Origin: Basidiobolus ranarum
Lineage: Eukaryota > Basidiobolomycota > Basidiobolomycetes > Basidiobolales
NCBI GenBank assembly: GCA_040143965.1
Contig: JASJQH010006891.1
Coordinates: 1 to 51,295, forward strand
Direction of reading: 5' to 3'
DNA length: 51,295 nucleotides
The notes beneath the pieces are model-generated. The model worked only from the letters and a program-made list of their open reading frames with translations, did no database searches and had not been told where the DNA came from. The position numbers and the translations under genes are program-made. Every line of letters starts with the position of its first letter. Within the stretch, counting starts at the first letter, position 1. Shown piece after piece: positions 23,350 to 35,093 of the stretch.

Positions 23350-24073
23350 TCAACCATGGGAAAAGGATACATAATGATATGCGCATCTGCGTGGATTCCA
23401 GAGCTTCAAACCGACAGGAGCATACACTCTATCATTCTCTACTTCAATAGCTTGGTCAAACTCCCTCATACACTTTCACAAGATGTAAATACGCTATACG
23501 ATTGATAAATAAAATTGGTCAACTAGTTACCTTGTGATAATAGGATCCGAAGCACAGTGGATAGGTGTACAAGGTTAAACACTCTATCAAATGGTCGAGT
23601 GAATGCCGAATCCAACTACATTCTGCACGGTACAAAATTGAGTTGAGTTTACTGATAGATTCTTGGAACTGCGGCAGAGAAACCTGAACAAGATGGGTTA
23701 TCTGTAAGCAGAGTTATGTTGATTGGAGAATAGACCCAGAATAAATCACCTTCTCCATTAGTTCTGGAGGGTATTCCATGGAGAACTGACACCCTTCACC
23801 TATAGTATAGTCCCGTTCAATTCGAAGCTTTCCAGTAAACGGTAAAGGAGTTGGAATATAGGCCACCTCTGCGGCTTCGTCCATATCTTCATCTTCTGAT
23901 AAATCTATGTTCTCCCCAAATACATAGCTAAGCCGTGAAATCACGACACTTGTAAAGTCGCTCGACATTCGTTTTATGGATAACCGACGTAGGCCTCCAC
24001 TCCCTGTATCAACTGTAGGCGATAGTGTGCCTTGCTCTAGAGATACCTCGTTGTCCTCTTTATTCATATTCAT
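23350..24073 (-). CDS. ERF4: Erf4/GOLGA7-type palmitoyltransferase cofactor
   Basis: Accessory subunit that stabilises a DHHC palmitoyltransferase (Erf2 in yeast, ZDHHC9 in animals) acting on Ras at ER/Golgi membranes. Exons 24073-23750, 23701-23531 and 23472-23350 give 205 residues. The first about 75 residues are acidic/serine-rich and unconserved. The domain then reads LRIERDYTIGEGCQFSMEYP, matching the GOLGA7 pattern of basic-RDY-G-x2-CQF, followed by LNSILYRAECSW, HLIECLTLYTYPLCF and VYAPVGLKLWNPRRCAYHYV (the conserved N-x-x-x-Y-x-P-x-GL block). The stop is TGA at 23350-23352. The start is the first ATG in frame. The DHHC partner is not in the window. Confidence 0.85.
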
Positions 24074-24890
24074 ATATATCAAAAGTCTTGCTCTTTACAA
24101 GGAAATATATGCAGCTGGTATAAAACGGAAGCGTTGTTCTCAAAAATTTTAATATAATATGCCAGTAGTTAGTAGAAATACAACAGCCTGCAAAGGTATC
24201 AGAAGCCTGGTAAAAGTAAAAAGGTATGTAGGCTGAAGCGCCAATTATAGAATAGGAAAAGGCTTAGGAGAACAGATGTTGAAGAGCACAACATCTTGAC
24301 CAAGATAAGGAGATCAACGCATTTACTTAAAACTTTAACTTAGCTTTACTAGGTGTAAGCAATGAATAAGATAGGGGCATATATATATATATACATTAAC
24401 CATAATAGCTCAAGCAAAGTGACTAGCTTTTCCACCCAAACCCTAACTATCCTTACAACCAATGATGCAAACGACTCTTAAATCCATATTCTCTCTCCAC
24501 TCCAATTGGTATTAAAAGCACCTGTCCCAATAAGGATTACACAATATATATATATATACAGCTTACCCCAACTAAGAAAAGTGAATCGAGTATTTCTTTT
24601 ACAATTTAGAATAATCTCCATGTTTTCTTTGATTGGATTAAATGTTATCCACAGATGGGATCACGGATACAATGTACGTCCTGATGCACTATTAATGGTT
24701 CTCTTTTTGATCGAAGAACTTCCTTTTAGGCCTGTTCTCCACTCACCCCCAAAATTCTCCTTCCATAACTATCCATTCAATTATTTATCTATCTTGGCTT
24801 CTCCTATTCCTTAATTGTGTATTGAAGAGTTGCAAAACTCTTTGTAACTGTATTTTCTTTTCATTTTCTCATAACTACTGGTTACATTCG
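24074..24890. other. Divergent intergenic region with two (TA)n microsatellites
   Basis: Between the divergent Erf4 and transporter genes. (AT)n runs at about 24379-24394 and 24544-24558. A plus-strand frame at about 24506-24814 has no recognisable content and is taken as spurious. Confidence 0.5.
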
Positions 24891-25958
24891 ATGAAATACG
24901 AGTTACCTCCCCCTTCTTCTAGTAGGGAAGAAAGTAAGTTTACACTCTCTTTTCTCATTTAAACTTAATCGCTTGCTAAGTTTATTTACCTTTTAGAGAG
25001 TGTACAGTTCAAAAAGTACATAAGTTTATGTTTTCTTACCATCCAAAGTAGCACCCTGGTATTGATGTTACGATACTCTCGCGTGGAACATCAACCAGGG
25101 CAACCTATGTATCTTGCATCCACTGCAGTATTCTTTGCTGAGCTTATAAAGGCCGTAGTATGCTTGTTATTTTTATATAAGAATTCCGGAAAATGGTCAA
25201 TATTCGTGGACACACTAACTGATGAAATATTTGGTAATTGGTCTGAACTCAAACTGATGATGGTTCCCTCAGGCTTATATGCTCTTCAAAACAACTTGCT
25301 GTTTCTTGCTCTATCCAATCTTGAAGCTGCTACCTTTCAAATATCATACCAATTGAAGATCCTCTCTACAGCCTTGTTTTCTGTGTTGTTGCTGGGTACA
25401 CGCTTATCACGTAACAAATGGCTTAGTTTGATTTTGTTGATGGTTGGAGTTATTCTTGTTCAACTTCCATCAACTTCAGAAGCATCTACTACCACTGAGG
25501 ACGCTTCTGTTACAGATTTGCAAAATCCTATTGTTGGTTTGTTTGCTGTCATTTCTGCCTGTTTATCTTCTGGATTTGCTGGGTGCTATTTCGAAAAAAT
25601 AGTGAAGAAGGGCCCTGCTAGTATGTGGGTTAGAAATATTCAACTGGGGATACCCGCATTACTATTCTCTATGACGGCGATGCTAATCAGCGATGGAAGA
25701 GCCATTGCACACAATGGGATCCTTTATGGCTACGATACTCTCACTTGGGTTGTGGTTTTCAATCAGGCCCTTAGTGGGCTTTTAGTCGCCTTAGTTGTCA
25801 AATACGCAGGAAATATTCTCAAAGGATTTGCCAACTCGTTGTCGATCATAATATCTAGCATGATATCTTTCTATGTATTTGGGTTTCAGCCCTCACCTCA
25901 GTTTGCAATGGGAGCGTTTATTGTGATCACTGCCACTTTGCTGTATAGTCGACCATAG
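24891..25958 (+). CDS. Golgi nucleotide-sugar transporter (SLC35A family)
   Basis: Antiporter that moves a UDP-sugar (UDP-galactose or UDP-GlcNAc most likely) from cytosol into the Golgi. Exon 1, 24891-24933, encodes MKYELPPPSSSREE. Exon 2 runs 24997-25958; splicing restores KKYISLCFLTIQSSTLVLML, the first membrane helix, so the start is upstream of the longer single-exon frame. Total 334 residues, about ten helices. Family stretches: RYLAST-like MYLASTAVFFAELIKAVVC, LYALQNNLLFLALSNLEAAT, FQISYQLKILSTALFSVLLL, FAGCYFEKI, SMWVRNIQLGI and LKGFANSLSIIISSMISF. Substrate cannot be told from sequence alone. Followed by the Tcd gene on the same strand (gap about 317 bases). Confidence 0.93.
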
Positions 25959-26275
25959 ACTTGCAATTAGTTATTATTCTATAATTTTAATTATTCATAA
26001 TTCGTAGTTGTATTTCCCTTGATATATAACTTAACTACGTTAGAAGCTGGATCTTTTTTGTAATTTATCCGATTTCTGTCATCATAATTTAATCCATTTT
26101 CCAATAGTTATGTAAAGAAGATTTTAGATTGAAATTTAATAAATTCAATAATATGCATATTTGTTAACATAGTTATGGTTGGTGAGTGTTCTTAGTGTAG
26201 CCGGTCATATTAGATAAAATTTCCTTTTTTTCTACTTGGTAAGGTTTGCTTTAGTTTGCTAACGATCTTGTCGAG
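25959..26275. other. Intergenic between transporter and Tcd genes
   Basis: Very AT-rich spacer; presumably the terminator of the transporter gene and promoter of the next. Nothing specific seen. Confidence 0.5.
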
Positions 26276-28085
26276 ATGAACTTCAACGATTGGAAACTTC
26301 CTACTTTACTTTTTAACCCCAAAGTGCAACTCGCTTTGACTGCAGTAGCTGCTTCAGTAACTACTGCTACTGTCATTTTAGCTTCACAAAATAAAAACCG
26401 TAAAGGGCGTACTGTAGAGGGAAAGAATAAAAATAAGAAGAAGTTCGAGGAAGTACCTTTAATAATTAGAGATAAGGTTGAACCCGTAAACAGTTCACAA
26501 AAGGTATTGACAAAAGAAGAGAAATCTCTTCTTGAAGAACAATTAAAGAAATCCATCGAGTTCTTTGGTGAAAAAGGAGTAGAAAAATTACGTAACTCCT
26601 TTGTGATCGTTGTAGGTGCAGGTGGTGTGGGTTCTTGGGCTGCGTTGATGTTACTTCGTTCTGGAGTGGAACATATGCGTATCATCGATTTTGACCAAGT
26701 CACTCTTTCTTCGCTTAATAGACACGCAGTCGCTACTCGTTCTGACGTTGGTACACCAAAAGTATTGGCCTTAAAGAGACATTTCCAAAGAATTTCACCT
26801 CACGCTGATATCGACGCTAGAGTTGAATTATTCAAAGATGAACTAGCTGATATACTTCTCGAAGGTAGTTAAAGTTTTCCTGGAAAAGTTTAAAATTTAC
26901 GGAAAATAATAATGGAACCTTTCTTTACTAAATTAATATAGGCAAACCTGATTTTGTATTGGATTGCATAGACAATATCGACACCAAATTGCACTTACTT
27001 CAGTACTGTCACGAGAAAGAAATTCCCGTATGATACTACTTTGGAACCTTAATCTCACGGAATGTCGACTAAGTTTCCTATTTCATTGTTTCGTAGGTCA
27101 TTAGTTCTATGGGAGCAGGTGCCAAAGCTGATCCTAGTAAAGTTCAAATCTCCGACATTAGCGAAACATTTGGTACTTTCATCTGAAGATTCTCCTTGAT
27201 TATGTGTACATGGATTTCTAACAAGTTAAACCTTTGGAATATTCAGAGGATTCGCTAGCTCGTGCAGTTCGAAGAAAAATTCGCAAGTTAGGTGTTGAGA
27301 AGGGTATCACTGTCGTTTATTCCACCGAAAAGCCTGGTGAAGTCAAATTGTTACCATTAGGTATAGTGATTCAAACAGCTCGGTATTCTTCGTTAAAATT
27401 GTATGTATAGCTGATAGTATGTCTCAAACATATTAGAACAATCACAAGAGGAGAAACCCGATGAATTTGCTGTACTTCCAGACTTTAGAGTTCGTATTTT
27501 GCCCGTCTTAGGTGAAATTTAGAAAGAATTTACATACACTCCTCCATTACCTCGCTAATGAAGCATTATTCCTCGCTCAACAGGCACTCTTCCTGCTATT
27601 TTTGGTATGACAATGGCTTCTTACGTTACAAACAAGTTAGCAAACTACGAAATTCAGCCACTGGCTATAAAGCAGAGAGATTCTGTATACGCTAGAATTC
27701 TCCGGGATATGTTTTCTAGAGAAACCAAAAACTATAAGATAAAGTTAGTAGATTTCATTCTCTATGGACTTAGTTTAATAGACACTAATGTCCTCTTTAT
27801 CGTAGGATTGACGGTCTACCATTTGACAAACGTGATGTTGGCTATCTTCTCGAGGAGGTCTGGCGTGGCCGTAGTATTATATCAGGAGAGATGGATAGAT
27901 TGGCATTAGTACGATGGGACAATTCAAAACCATTGGGTTTCCAAAATTGCATTTGTCTGACTAAAACCGAGGCTACTGCTCATGAGAAAGTCACAAGTAA
28001 CCCAGAGGAGCATTACCCTAAAGAAATAGTAGACCGAGTTCAACGCAAGTTGATCGAAGAGAAAACCCTTAGCAAATGGCGTTGA
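26276..28085 (+). CDS. TCD1: tRNA threonylcarbamoyladenosine dehydratase (TcdA/Tcd1-2, E1-like)
   Basis: ATP-dependent enzyme that cyclises t6A37 of ANN-decoding tRNAs to ct6A. Exons 26276-26864, 26942-27027, 27097-27172, 27247-27360, 27437-27511, 27584-27743 and 27806-28085 give 459 residues. An N-terminal hydrophobic segment (about residues 17-36, VQLALTAVAASVTTATVIL) followed by a basic stretch matches the mitochondrial outer-membrane anchor of the yeast enzymes. E1-type nucleotide site: FVIVVGAGGVGSWAALMLL, then DFDQVTLSSLNRHAV with the adenylation Arg. DFVLDCIDNIDTK and SSMGAGAKADPSKVQ follow. The last exon (IDGLPFDKRDVGYLLEEVWR) is fungal-type. It differs from Uba4/MOCS3 by lacking a rhodanese domain. 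Confidence 0.93.
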
Positions 28086-28367
28086 TCCTCATACCCGCTA
28101 GATAGAATGTTTCCTTATACATGAACTTTTTTGTCGAATTTGATCAATAAAGAAAATTCAAATAGAACTCGGGTTTTACGAATAATACATAGAATATTTG
28201 TTACTATGCGATGGTTTATTTCTATTGATGTTGGTTTTCTTGAGACTATATAAACATGGTAATGATATCTTAGATATATCTTCAAGAGTAGAGAGTTGGT
28301 CAATGAATAATTACAAGATTCACATGCAGCATTACGCATGGGAATGGATGGACTTCCTCTTCACATA

Positions 28368-31168
28368 TTACCATTCATTCGGGTCTTCGGCAAGTGGGTC
28401 ACGCTTACGTTTTTTAGCTAACCAGGAAATGGAGAAGACTTTTCGAAGCTCTCTATAATATCCTGATGTTGTGGCCCCTCCATTTTGCTTTGTTGGCGTT
28501 ACTTCATCCGTTGTAGGTCCATCGACTTCGATATATATCGTATTTTCATTTTGCCCTGCTTCTTCATCCAGATCCATGGATAGTTTCGAGGTTACACTAG
28601 ATTCTTCTATATCTTTACTCCTCTTTGATGCTTTGAAATCTTCACGGAAAAGTGACCTTTCGGGGTTTTCACTAGAACTGGATTTGGCCAAAATACTGGA
28701 ATCTATATAGCTCTCCTGAGAAGATAGTTCACCCTCAGATACTTGCGTACAATGACTTTCCTCTATGTCTTCAGCAAGCTCGATCAGATTGAACTTCATT
28801 GGCATTATTTGGGTGATTGGAGCCATATCCTGAGAATCTTTAATTAGACCACTACCATAGTCATCACAGGTTTTTCTCAATCGCTCGACGCTGCTAGTGA
28901 CTGAATCAGCGATATCCTTGCCAAGTACATTGTTGGTCGAGGATATAGGATCAGCTGTATAAAGTGAACTTGGTCAGAATAAAATCCATAAATCAAAAGG
29001 ATTGTTTACTTACCATGAAGAGTGTTTTCAATACTGGTAGAATTGACTTTCCCCAATTCTTTAAGCGAGGTTGGGTTTTCGAATCCTGGCAGGTTCCATT
29101 TTATTCCTTCTCCAATCCTAGTGATTGCCAATAAATTACGTTCCTTCCCTTTGTGGTTGAACTTACTGAGATTGTCGTTTGCAATACTATGGAGTTTCTC
29201 TCTTGGAGTCATCTCGGTCTCGATCGGATCAAACTCTGGCTCCTTTTGAGCAATCGTGTCTATATCCACTATATTCATGCTGACATTCGGGGATTCGGGA
29301 CTAACTCTCCGTAAAGCACCGAAAGAGTCCATCATTCTCATAGCAGAGTCTCGCCTGATGTACGATAGGTGTTGATTCAGTTGATCATGATCATTTTTGA
29401 TTAAGTAGCGAGCAAAATCTGCTGCCAATTCGGCAGGTGAGCTTTCATAACTGACCTCATACAGACGATCATTAGGACGACCAATAGCTTGTTGCTTTGA
29501 TGGATTGTTTTCATCCTCAGTATCATTTGTAAAGTCTAGTTTTTTGGTTTCTATTAGCTTATTTAATGGTATCAGCCGAAGCTCAATTGGCTGCGAGCAG
29601 AAATTGTCACCAAAGAGCATACTGGCAGTTGTTTGATTTCTAGGTAGACAAGGTTGTTAGCTAAGGAGGACGAGGGGGAGGGGTTTAGTAACATCAAATT
29701 GAGAGGAGAATGAAACTTACTCTCCAGTTCTAACGCTTTCACTTTCCGCGGAGGGAAAACTCGTGACTTCACTTAGTTCAATATCGCTTTGGGATTCGTA
29801 AATCTCTTCTCCGTATTCGACAGGTATGGAAAACGATTCAATTGATGATGGACTCTGGGGACTCTTAGGGCTTCCTGACTTGTTAAAGAGTTAAAACTTT
29901 AATAGTTCTAATAAGACGTTGGATTCGGCTCAAACCTGTGTAGCGGCCAAAGATTCATTTGGAGAAGTACGGATTTGTGTACACCAGTTGAAGGAATCTA
30001 AATCTTCAAGATTTTCTCGTATATCCTCTTCAATCCTCCAATCTATAAATAATGAATTAAGTACATTTTGTAGAGAGTGACGGTTACAGTAGCCCAAATA
30101 TACCCTCTAAGTTATCTAGTAACTCTTGTTGATTAGCAGAAATGATACAATCTCTTTCAGTAATCTTTCTCAAATCCTAACGCACATCAAAAGTACGGAT
30201 TATGAATTCATACAATTGAAGAAATTATGAGAATGTTCATGTTCATACCTTCCACCCAACGCTGACTCCTAGTAAAGAGTCGGTTTGCATCATCTCCACC
30301 TCACACGTATCATTGGCAGGGGTTTCTGTGTTATCTCCTTGTTGGGAGAATATGTTTTCTAAGATCTCACTCGGGCTGCTACTGAGGTCTTCATTATATA
30401 GATAATAGTGAGGAATGAGATTTAACAAAACCAAGTCAAGATTCACGTTATCGGTGCCATACCTGATAATTCTTTATGAGCTTCTATATTATTCTGGTCG
30501 CTAACACACAAAAAATTAATATTCTTTTCCCATTCACTTGAGGAATCTTTTTCACAATGAATCTCTACTAAATAATACAAACCATTGGGACAACTTTTGC
30601 AACCTTCCTTTCACATATACGTTTCGGCAAAGGTAATGGGGCTCTCCAAACGTCATACAACCATCAGAACCAACGTAGTTGAACTTTTCTACATGTATGT
30701 GGCAAGCGACACGACCAAACTCTCTGTGTAGTCGAAAATAATATTCTTTCAATTGAATCAGAGCACCCTTCATAGAAGTCAAAGATCGTTCCCTAAGAAA
30801 TCTGGGCTTAAACATTTGACAGTAGCTGTTAATGTTAAGATGAGGAAGATACCTTTCGAAATGTTGTGTACATGAAGAAGAAAATGAAGCTTTGATATAT
30901 GTGGATTTGTCGGATAGTTCAGCAGTTATAATCTGGTCGGGTTTATCGGCATCTCTATATGACAAGAACTGGTAGGAAAATGAGTTAACGAAATAAATGG
31001 TGATTTGATAGGGAAATATTTTATTGAAATGGATGAAAGTAATAGAAAAAGGTAGCAACACTAAACCTGAATTATTTGAACGCTTCTTGTCTGTTCTATT
31101 TTTGTTTCCAACGATTTGAGCTCGAGAAAGTCTTGTAATATCCAAGGTTTGCGTAGAAACTGAGACAT
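28368..31168 (-). CDS. Shelterin TPP1/Tpz1-like protein with OB fold (candidate)
   Basis: Ten exons (31168-31067, 30968-30853, 30792-30583, 30536-30463, 30388-30249, 30176-30104, 30042-29936, 29878-29721, 29639-29014, 28954-28368) stay in one frame and give exactly 730 residues. The first about 145 residues look like the TPP1 (ACD/Tpz1) OB fold: LRKPWILQDFLELKS, VQIIQFLSYRDADKPDQ, AELSDKSTYIKASFSSSC, then MKGALIQLKEYYFRLH, CHIHVEKFNYVGSDGCMTFG and PHYLCRNVYVKGRLQKL. The remainder is serine-rich and acidic, probably disordered, ending in a basic patch KKRKRD. TPP1 links POT1 to the double-strand telomere proteins and recruits telomerase. The assignment is by pattern memory only; another single-OB telomere protein (Est3-like) is the main alternative. 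Convergent with Tcd. Confidence 0.62.
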
Positions 31169-31721
31169 ATTAGTTTATGCCCAACATATCAATATTTCTT
31201 ATTCACGAGTTCACTATGGAAAAAGCCGTCCTTTGACAAAACAAATAATGTAGACTCCAAAAATCAACTTCATCCAATCCGGGCTCAATTTTATTGGATT
31301 GTGAGTTTGTTTTGTCTCATTTGTAGTAAACTGATGGAATGGTGCTGATTACCGATTACAGCCTACCACTACTGACTATGTATTACTGACTGAATGACAA
31401 TTTGCGTTTAATATTTAGATTTGTACCTAGATTCAGCTACTGCTACTGTGACTACTAAATATCTTGTGGGTGAATGCATACATGACATGAATATGCATAT
31501 TTGTTTGCGATATGAAAAGCATATATTGAGTAGGATTTTACGTCAACATTTCTTGAAGTTCTAGTACGTTTTTACTTGTCCAATGATTTGAAATATACCA
31601 GACCTTTAGTCCATGATACAGGAATTTTGTAATCGTCTCGCTTTCTCCTTTACTATCTGATCCCCCTCAATCCTTTAGAAAAATTGGAGTAGATATCTCT
31701 CCCTTACCTGAACCGACTTTT
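31169..31721. promoter_or_regulatory. Divergent upstream region of TPP1-like and RING genes
   Basis: About 550 bases between divergent starts, AT-rich, no distinct motif seen. Possible shared promoter. Confidence 0.4.
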
Positions 31722-33001
31722 ATGGACTCTTTCAGTGAATCTTTTGACTTTTCAAACAATCGACTTGTTTTACACCGTTGCTACGAGTGTGATTCTCAAG
31801 TCACTATTGTTGCAACTTCTTTACCTACGTGTCCTAATTGCTATAGCGAATTTGTCGAGGAAATAGAGGTATCTCTTTCATTTATACAACTATCCAGAAG
31901 CCTACTTTTACACTACTGGTGTTTCTTTCTAGATAGAGACTTCAAATTATATCTTTGATGACTCTCCTCCTTCAATTAGAAATGGAGGAGTGGAATTTGA
32001 CTCTGAATCTAGGGAAGCTGAGGTAGTCGATAGAGTTCAAACTATGTTGCAGCAACTTTTGAGCTCAAATAACTCCTCACTCGTAATGCAAGAAGAGGAA
32101 GCGGAAGATCCCTATTTTGACCTTAACGAGTATGATAATGAAACTGATAATGATAGCGATACAGGAACGCACGAAGATACAGCAGACAGAGAAGATATTT
32201 TTACAACTATTCTCAATATGGATGATGCCACCTACAGTGAGTCACGTAACTCCAGTTTACCACAGAACTTTTCAAAGTAGGAAACAAGATTGATATTCCA
32301 GCCATTAACAACCAAAAATGTTAGTTTACTGACTCCCCCCCCAAGCTTCATCCAGCATCTACTTGACGGCGCCAATGCTTCCATGGGAGGAGCCAATCCT
32401 TTATGGAATTTACTTGAGCTTCACGGCGAACCTGGTGATTATGTTTTTGGTGAGCAGGGACTTGACAATGTTATAACTCAGCTGATGGAGCAACCTGGGT
32501 ATTCACCTTTTATACTTGTTTAATGTTGAGATAAAGAACGAATATTCATCTACCGTTTACCCCACTTTTATAGTAAGAATATACCTACGCCAGCATCGGA
32601 AGATACGATTAATAAATTACCACTAAAGTTGATGACACAAGGTCAAATTGGTTAGTGAACGCATTACTTGATCACACCTTTGCACGATCTAACCCACTCT
32701 ATAGATATATACAAGGAATGCACGGTATGTAAGGACGACTTTGTAATCGACGATGCGGTCAACCATCTTCCATGTCAACATCTGTTTCATCATGAGTGCA
32801 TTCGACCGTGGCTACTTCTGAATGGAACATGTCCTGTATGGTAAGTACACGTTATGGAGTAGCTATGCATTCATACCCATCAAATGACTTCTCATTACAT
32901 CATGGACACCTATTCTCATCTATCTCTCATTTAGTCGCTATTCTTTGATAACTAAGGAAACATCTAGAAGTAAAGACGGAGTTGAGACAGCGGATAATTA
33001 A
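31722..33001 (+). CDS. RNF126/RNF115-type RING-H2 ubiquitin ligase
   Basis: E3 ligase of the family with an N-terminal zinc ribbon that binds ubiquitin or BAG6 clients and a C-terminal RING. Exons 31722-31868, 31933-32276, 32325-32498, 32574-32650, 32705-32840 and 32935-33001 give 314 residues. The zinc ribbon is HRCYECDSQV...PTCPNCYSEFVEEIE (residues about 18-50). An acidic middle (EEEAEDPYFDLNEYDNETD) follows, then GDYVFGEQGLDNVITQLMEQ, the helix just before the RING in RNF126. RING-H2: CTVCKDDF, LPCQHLFHHECIRPWL, NGTCPVCR. Intron 32277-32324 (48 bases) is needed to avoid an in-frame TAG at 32278-32280. Its unspliced product would end before the RING. Confidence 0.88.
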
Positions 33002-33945
33002 GAAAGCGGACTGGTTTAATATAACGTATCGATCATATCTACAAAATACTACTACCATAATCTGGATCAATCCAAACGAGTCTATCAATGACAGAATAAT
33101 AGAGGCAAAATTGGAAGACTCCTTTCTACTCTTGGTAACGCTTCATAGCTCATAATCCTTTCACAATGGCACTTGTCTAAGCCACATGTATCTCTTATTT
33201 GACTGTATCAATATTACTTTGTGATTAGCGTTGCTTTAATTACGTACATCGTTGGTTTTGAGATTGGAACAAATAAAGTCCCATTTAAATCTATATCACT
33301 GTATATCACTGGCCAGCGAAAGAATCGACCTTATTGGTATAGAGGTGAGTGTGAAAGGATGGGTGGAGTCAGGTAATCAAGGGTTTGGCAGCATTTACCA
33401 AGGTGGCAGTCATTGATGTGAAATACAATATATTGTCAAACAAAATGGGTTGATGCTAAGTTGTATTGACTCATTGCGCATATTCCCACGAGGCTGAGGA
33501 TTTAGCACCCTTGCATTCTATTGCAAATCGAAGTCGAACTGACAGAATGTGATGTGTGGTTCTACAGAGAGAAAATGATTAGATGTGCAGGCCAAACATT
33601 GATAGATATTCAGCTGCTTTGGACATCTCGACGATCAATCCAATCTATATCAGGTAACAGCTCATATTTATTGCGGATTTTCAAGCTCTGTTGACCGAAG
33701 AATCTAAAGTGTTACAGAACCTGGACAGATAAATTCTCTGACTGAGATATGTAATATCCTGTTTCTAGTTAGTAATATTACCACGGTGATGAATGTTTAC
33801 AAGTCGCTCCTATTAAGGTTGGCAATTCTTAGTGTGAGAATGAAACAAAATTCCATTTGGTCATGGGTCTTCTTAGCCTTATCGTACCACAACCTGATTC
33901 TCATAAATATAGCCACCGTTATGATCAATACAAACAGATCTTTCA
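33002..33945. other. Intergenic, no gene seen
   Basis: Nearly 950 bases without a recognisable frame on either strand. A short plus-strand frame at 33786-33995 overlaps the next gene's start and is not supported. Confidence 0.5.
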
Positions 33946-34902
33946 ATGTTGCAAGAAGATTTTACCTTCGTTTCTGCTTCCGAGTATTCGCTTAATGAGA
34001 TAGTCGGGATAAACAACCGGGTATGGAAAGGATACTTTCGTGATATGACTACAGATGTCTCTGGCTTTTCAAACTTAATGAGGCTCTATACTGCAGATAT
34101 ATCACAGAGTGTAGTTGCTTGTAAGTTATATTTCTCTATATATTATTTTTTTTCTCGGTTCTTATGCACTGTCTTACTTTTGACACTAAACATATAACCT
34201 TTATATATTTATGGTCATTCAGTGAATGAGGAGAAATACCCAGTAGGCTTGACCAACTTGGGGGTCCGCGGAAGTGAAGGTTGGGTAGCTGGTTTCGCAC
34301 TTGACCCTGAATATCGCAAGAAAGGTTTAGGTTCAAAATTGATGCAAGAAATCATAAACCGAGCAAGTAACTTGGGACTTTCTATGTTGTATTTGGAATT
34401 CATCGAGGAAAACGTAGCGGCTTCCAAGTTGTACACTCGTCTTGGCTTTATACCTACCGGAAAATTGATTTCCTTCAAACTACCAGTAGAAGAACTTCTT
34501 ACTAGTCTAGATGAAGAACAACTATTGGACACTGAAGTATCCTGGATAAATCCTCACTGGACTTCAAACCGCACACCCATGTGTTGGACTCGTCAAGCAT
34601 TTACCATAAGAAGTGGTAAACACATCAGTGCCGCTTTAAAAGACTCTCTTGGTATGCCAAGGACGGGACTCCTAGTAAAATACGATAAAAAGGACGTTAT
34701 AATTTTAGATAGCTTAATAACTATTAATTCAACTGTTGATGATTTTATTGCACTGTTGAAGTATTTTGTTAATGACACTACCGAAAATATTCAAATCTTT
34801 AACGAGCCAGAAGGATCACCATTTTCCAAATTCCTTGAAAATATGGGATTTAAAGTAATCCTTTCTCAGTGGGGAATGTCACTGAAGATCGGAAAGCACT
34901 GA
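33946..34902 (+). CDS. GNAT-family N-acetyltransferase with two GNAT-like halves
   Basis: Exons 33946-34120 and 34223-34902 give 284 residues. Splicing joins ...SQSVVA to LNEEKYPVG. Acetyl-CoA binding motif A is clear: GWVAGFALDPEYRKKGLGSK (beta4 then R/K-x-x-G-x-G), followed by motif B-like AASKLYTRLGFIPTGK. The C-terminal half (VKYDKKDVIILDSL... to NEPEGSPFSKFLENMGFKVI) resembles a second, motif-A-less GNAT lobe. Such tandem GNATs are common in fungi and bacteria, with amine or peptide N-terminus substrates; the substrate here is unknown. No targeting signal is visible. Convergent with YSH1 (gap about 190 bases). Confidence 0.85.
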
Positions 34903-35093
34903 TCTTGAACAATTCTTTACTTTTATTTATTAAACTTGTGAAGCGGCATCTGTTTGCTTGGTATAATACAAAATTCCATTTATTTGTCAAGCAACCGTAT
35001 ACAAAATAGGTCATTGATATACTTATTCCAAGAACGAGGTAAATATTTGAAGATAAAAGATTTGGTTTATAAGGGATTTAACTATAATTGGAG

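Noticed and set aside
24506-24814. 102-codon frame upstream of the nucleotide-sugar transporter
   Set aside because: Spans a (TA)n repeat, lacks an ATG at its start and shows no domain; the real first exon of the transporter is at 24891.
30552-31145. 197-codon minus-strand frame as the true start of the TPP1-like gene
   Set aside because: It reads through predicted introns and begins without an ATG; the frame starting at 31168 with introns removed gives the OB-fold pattern.
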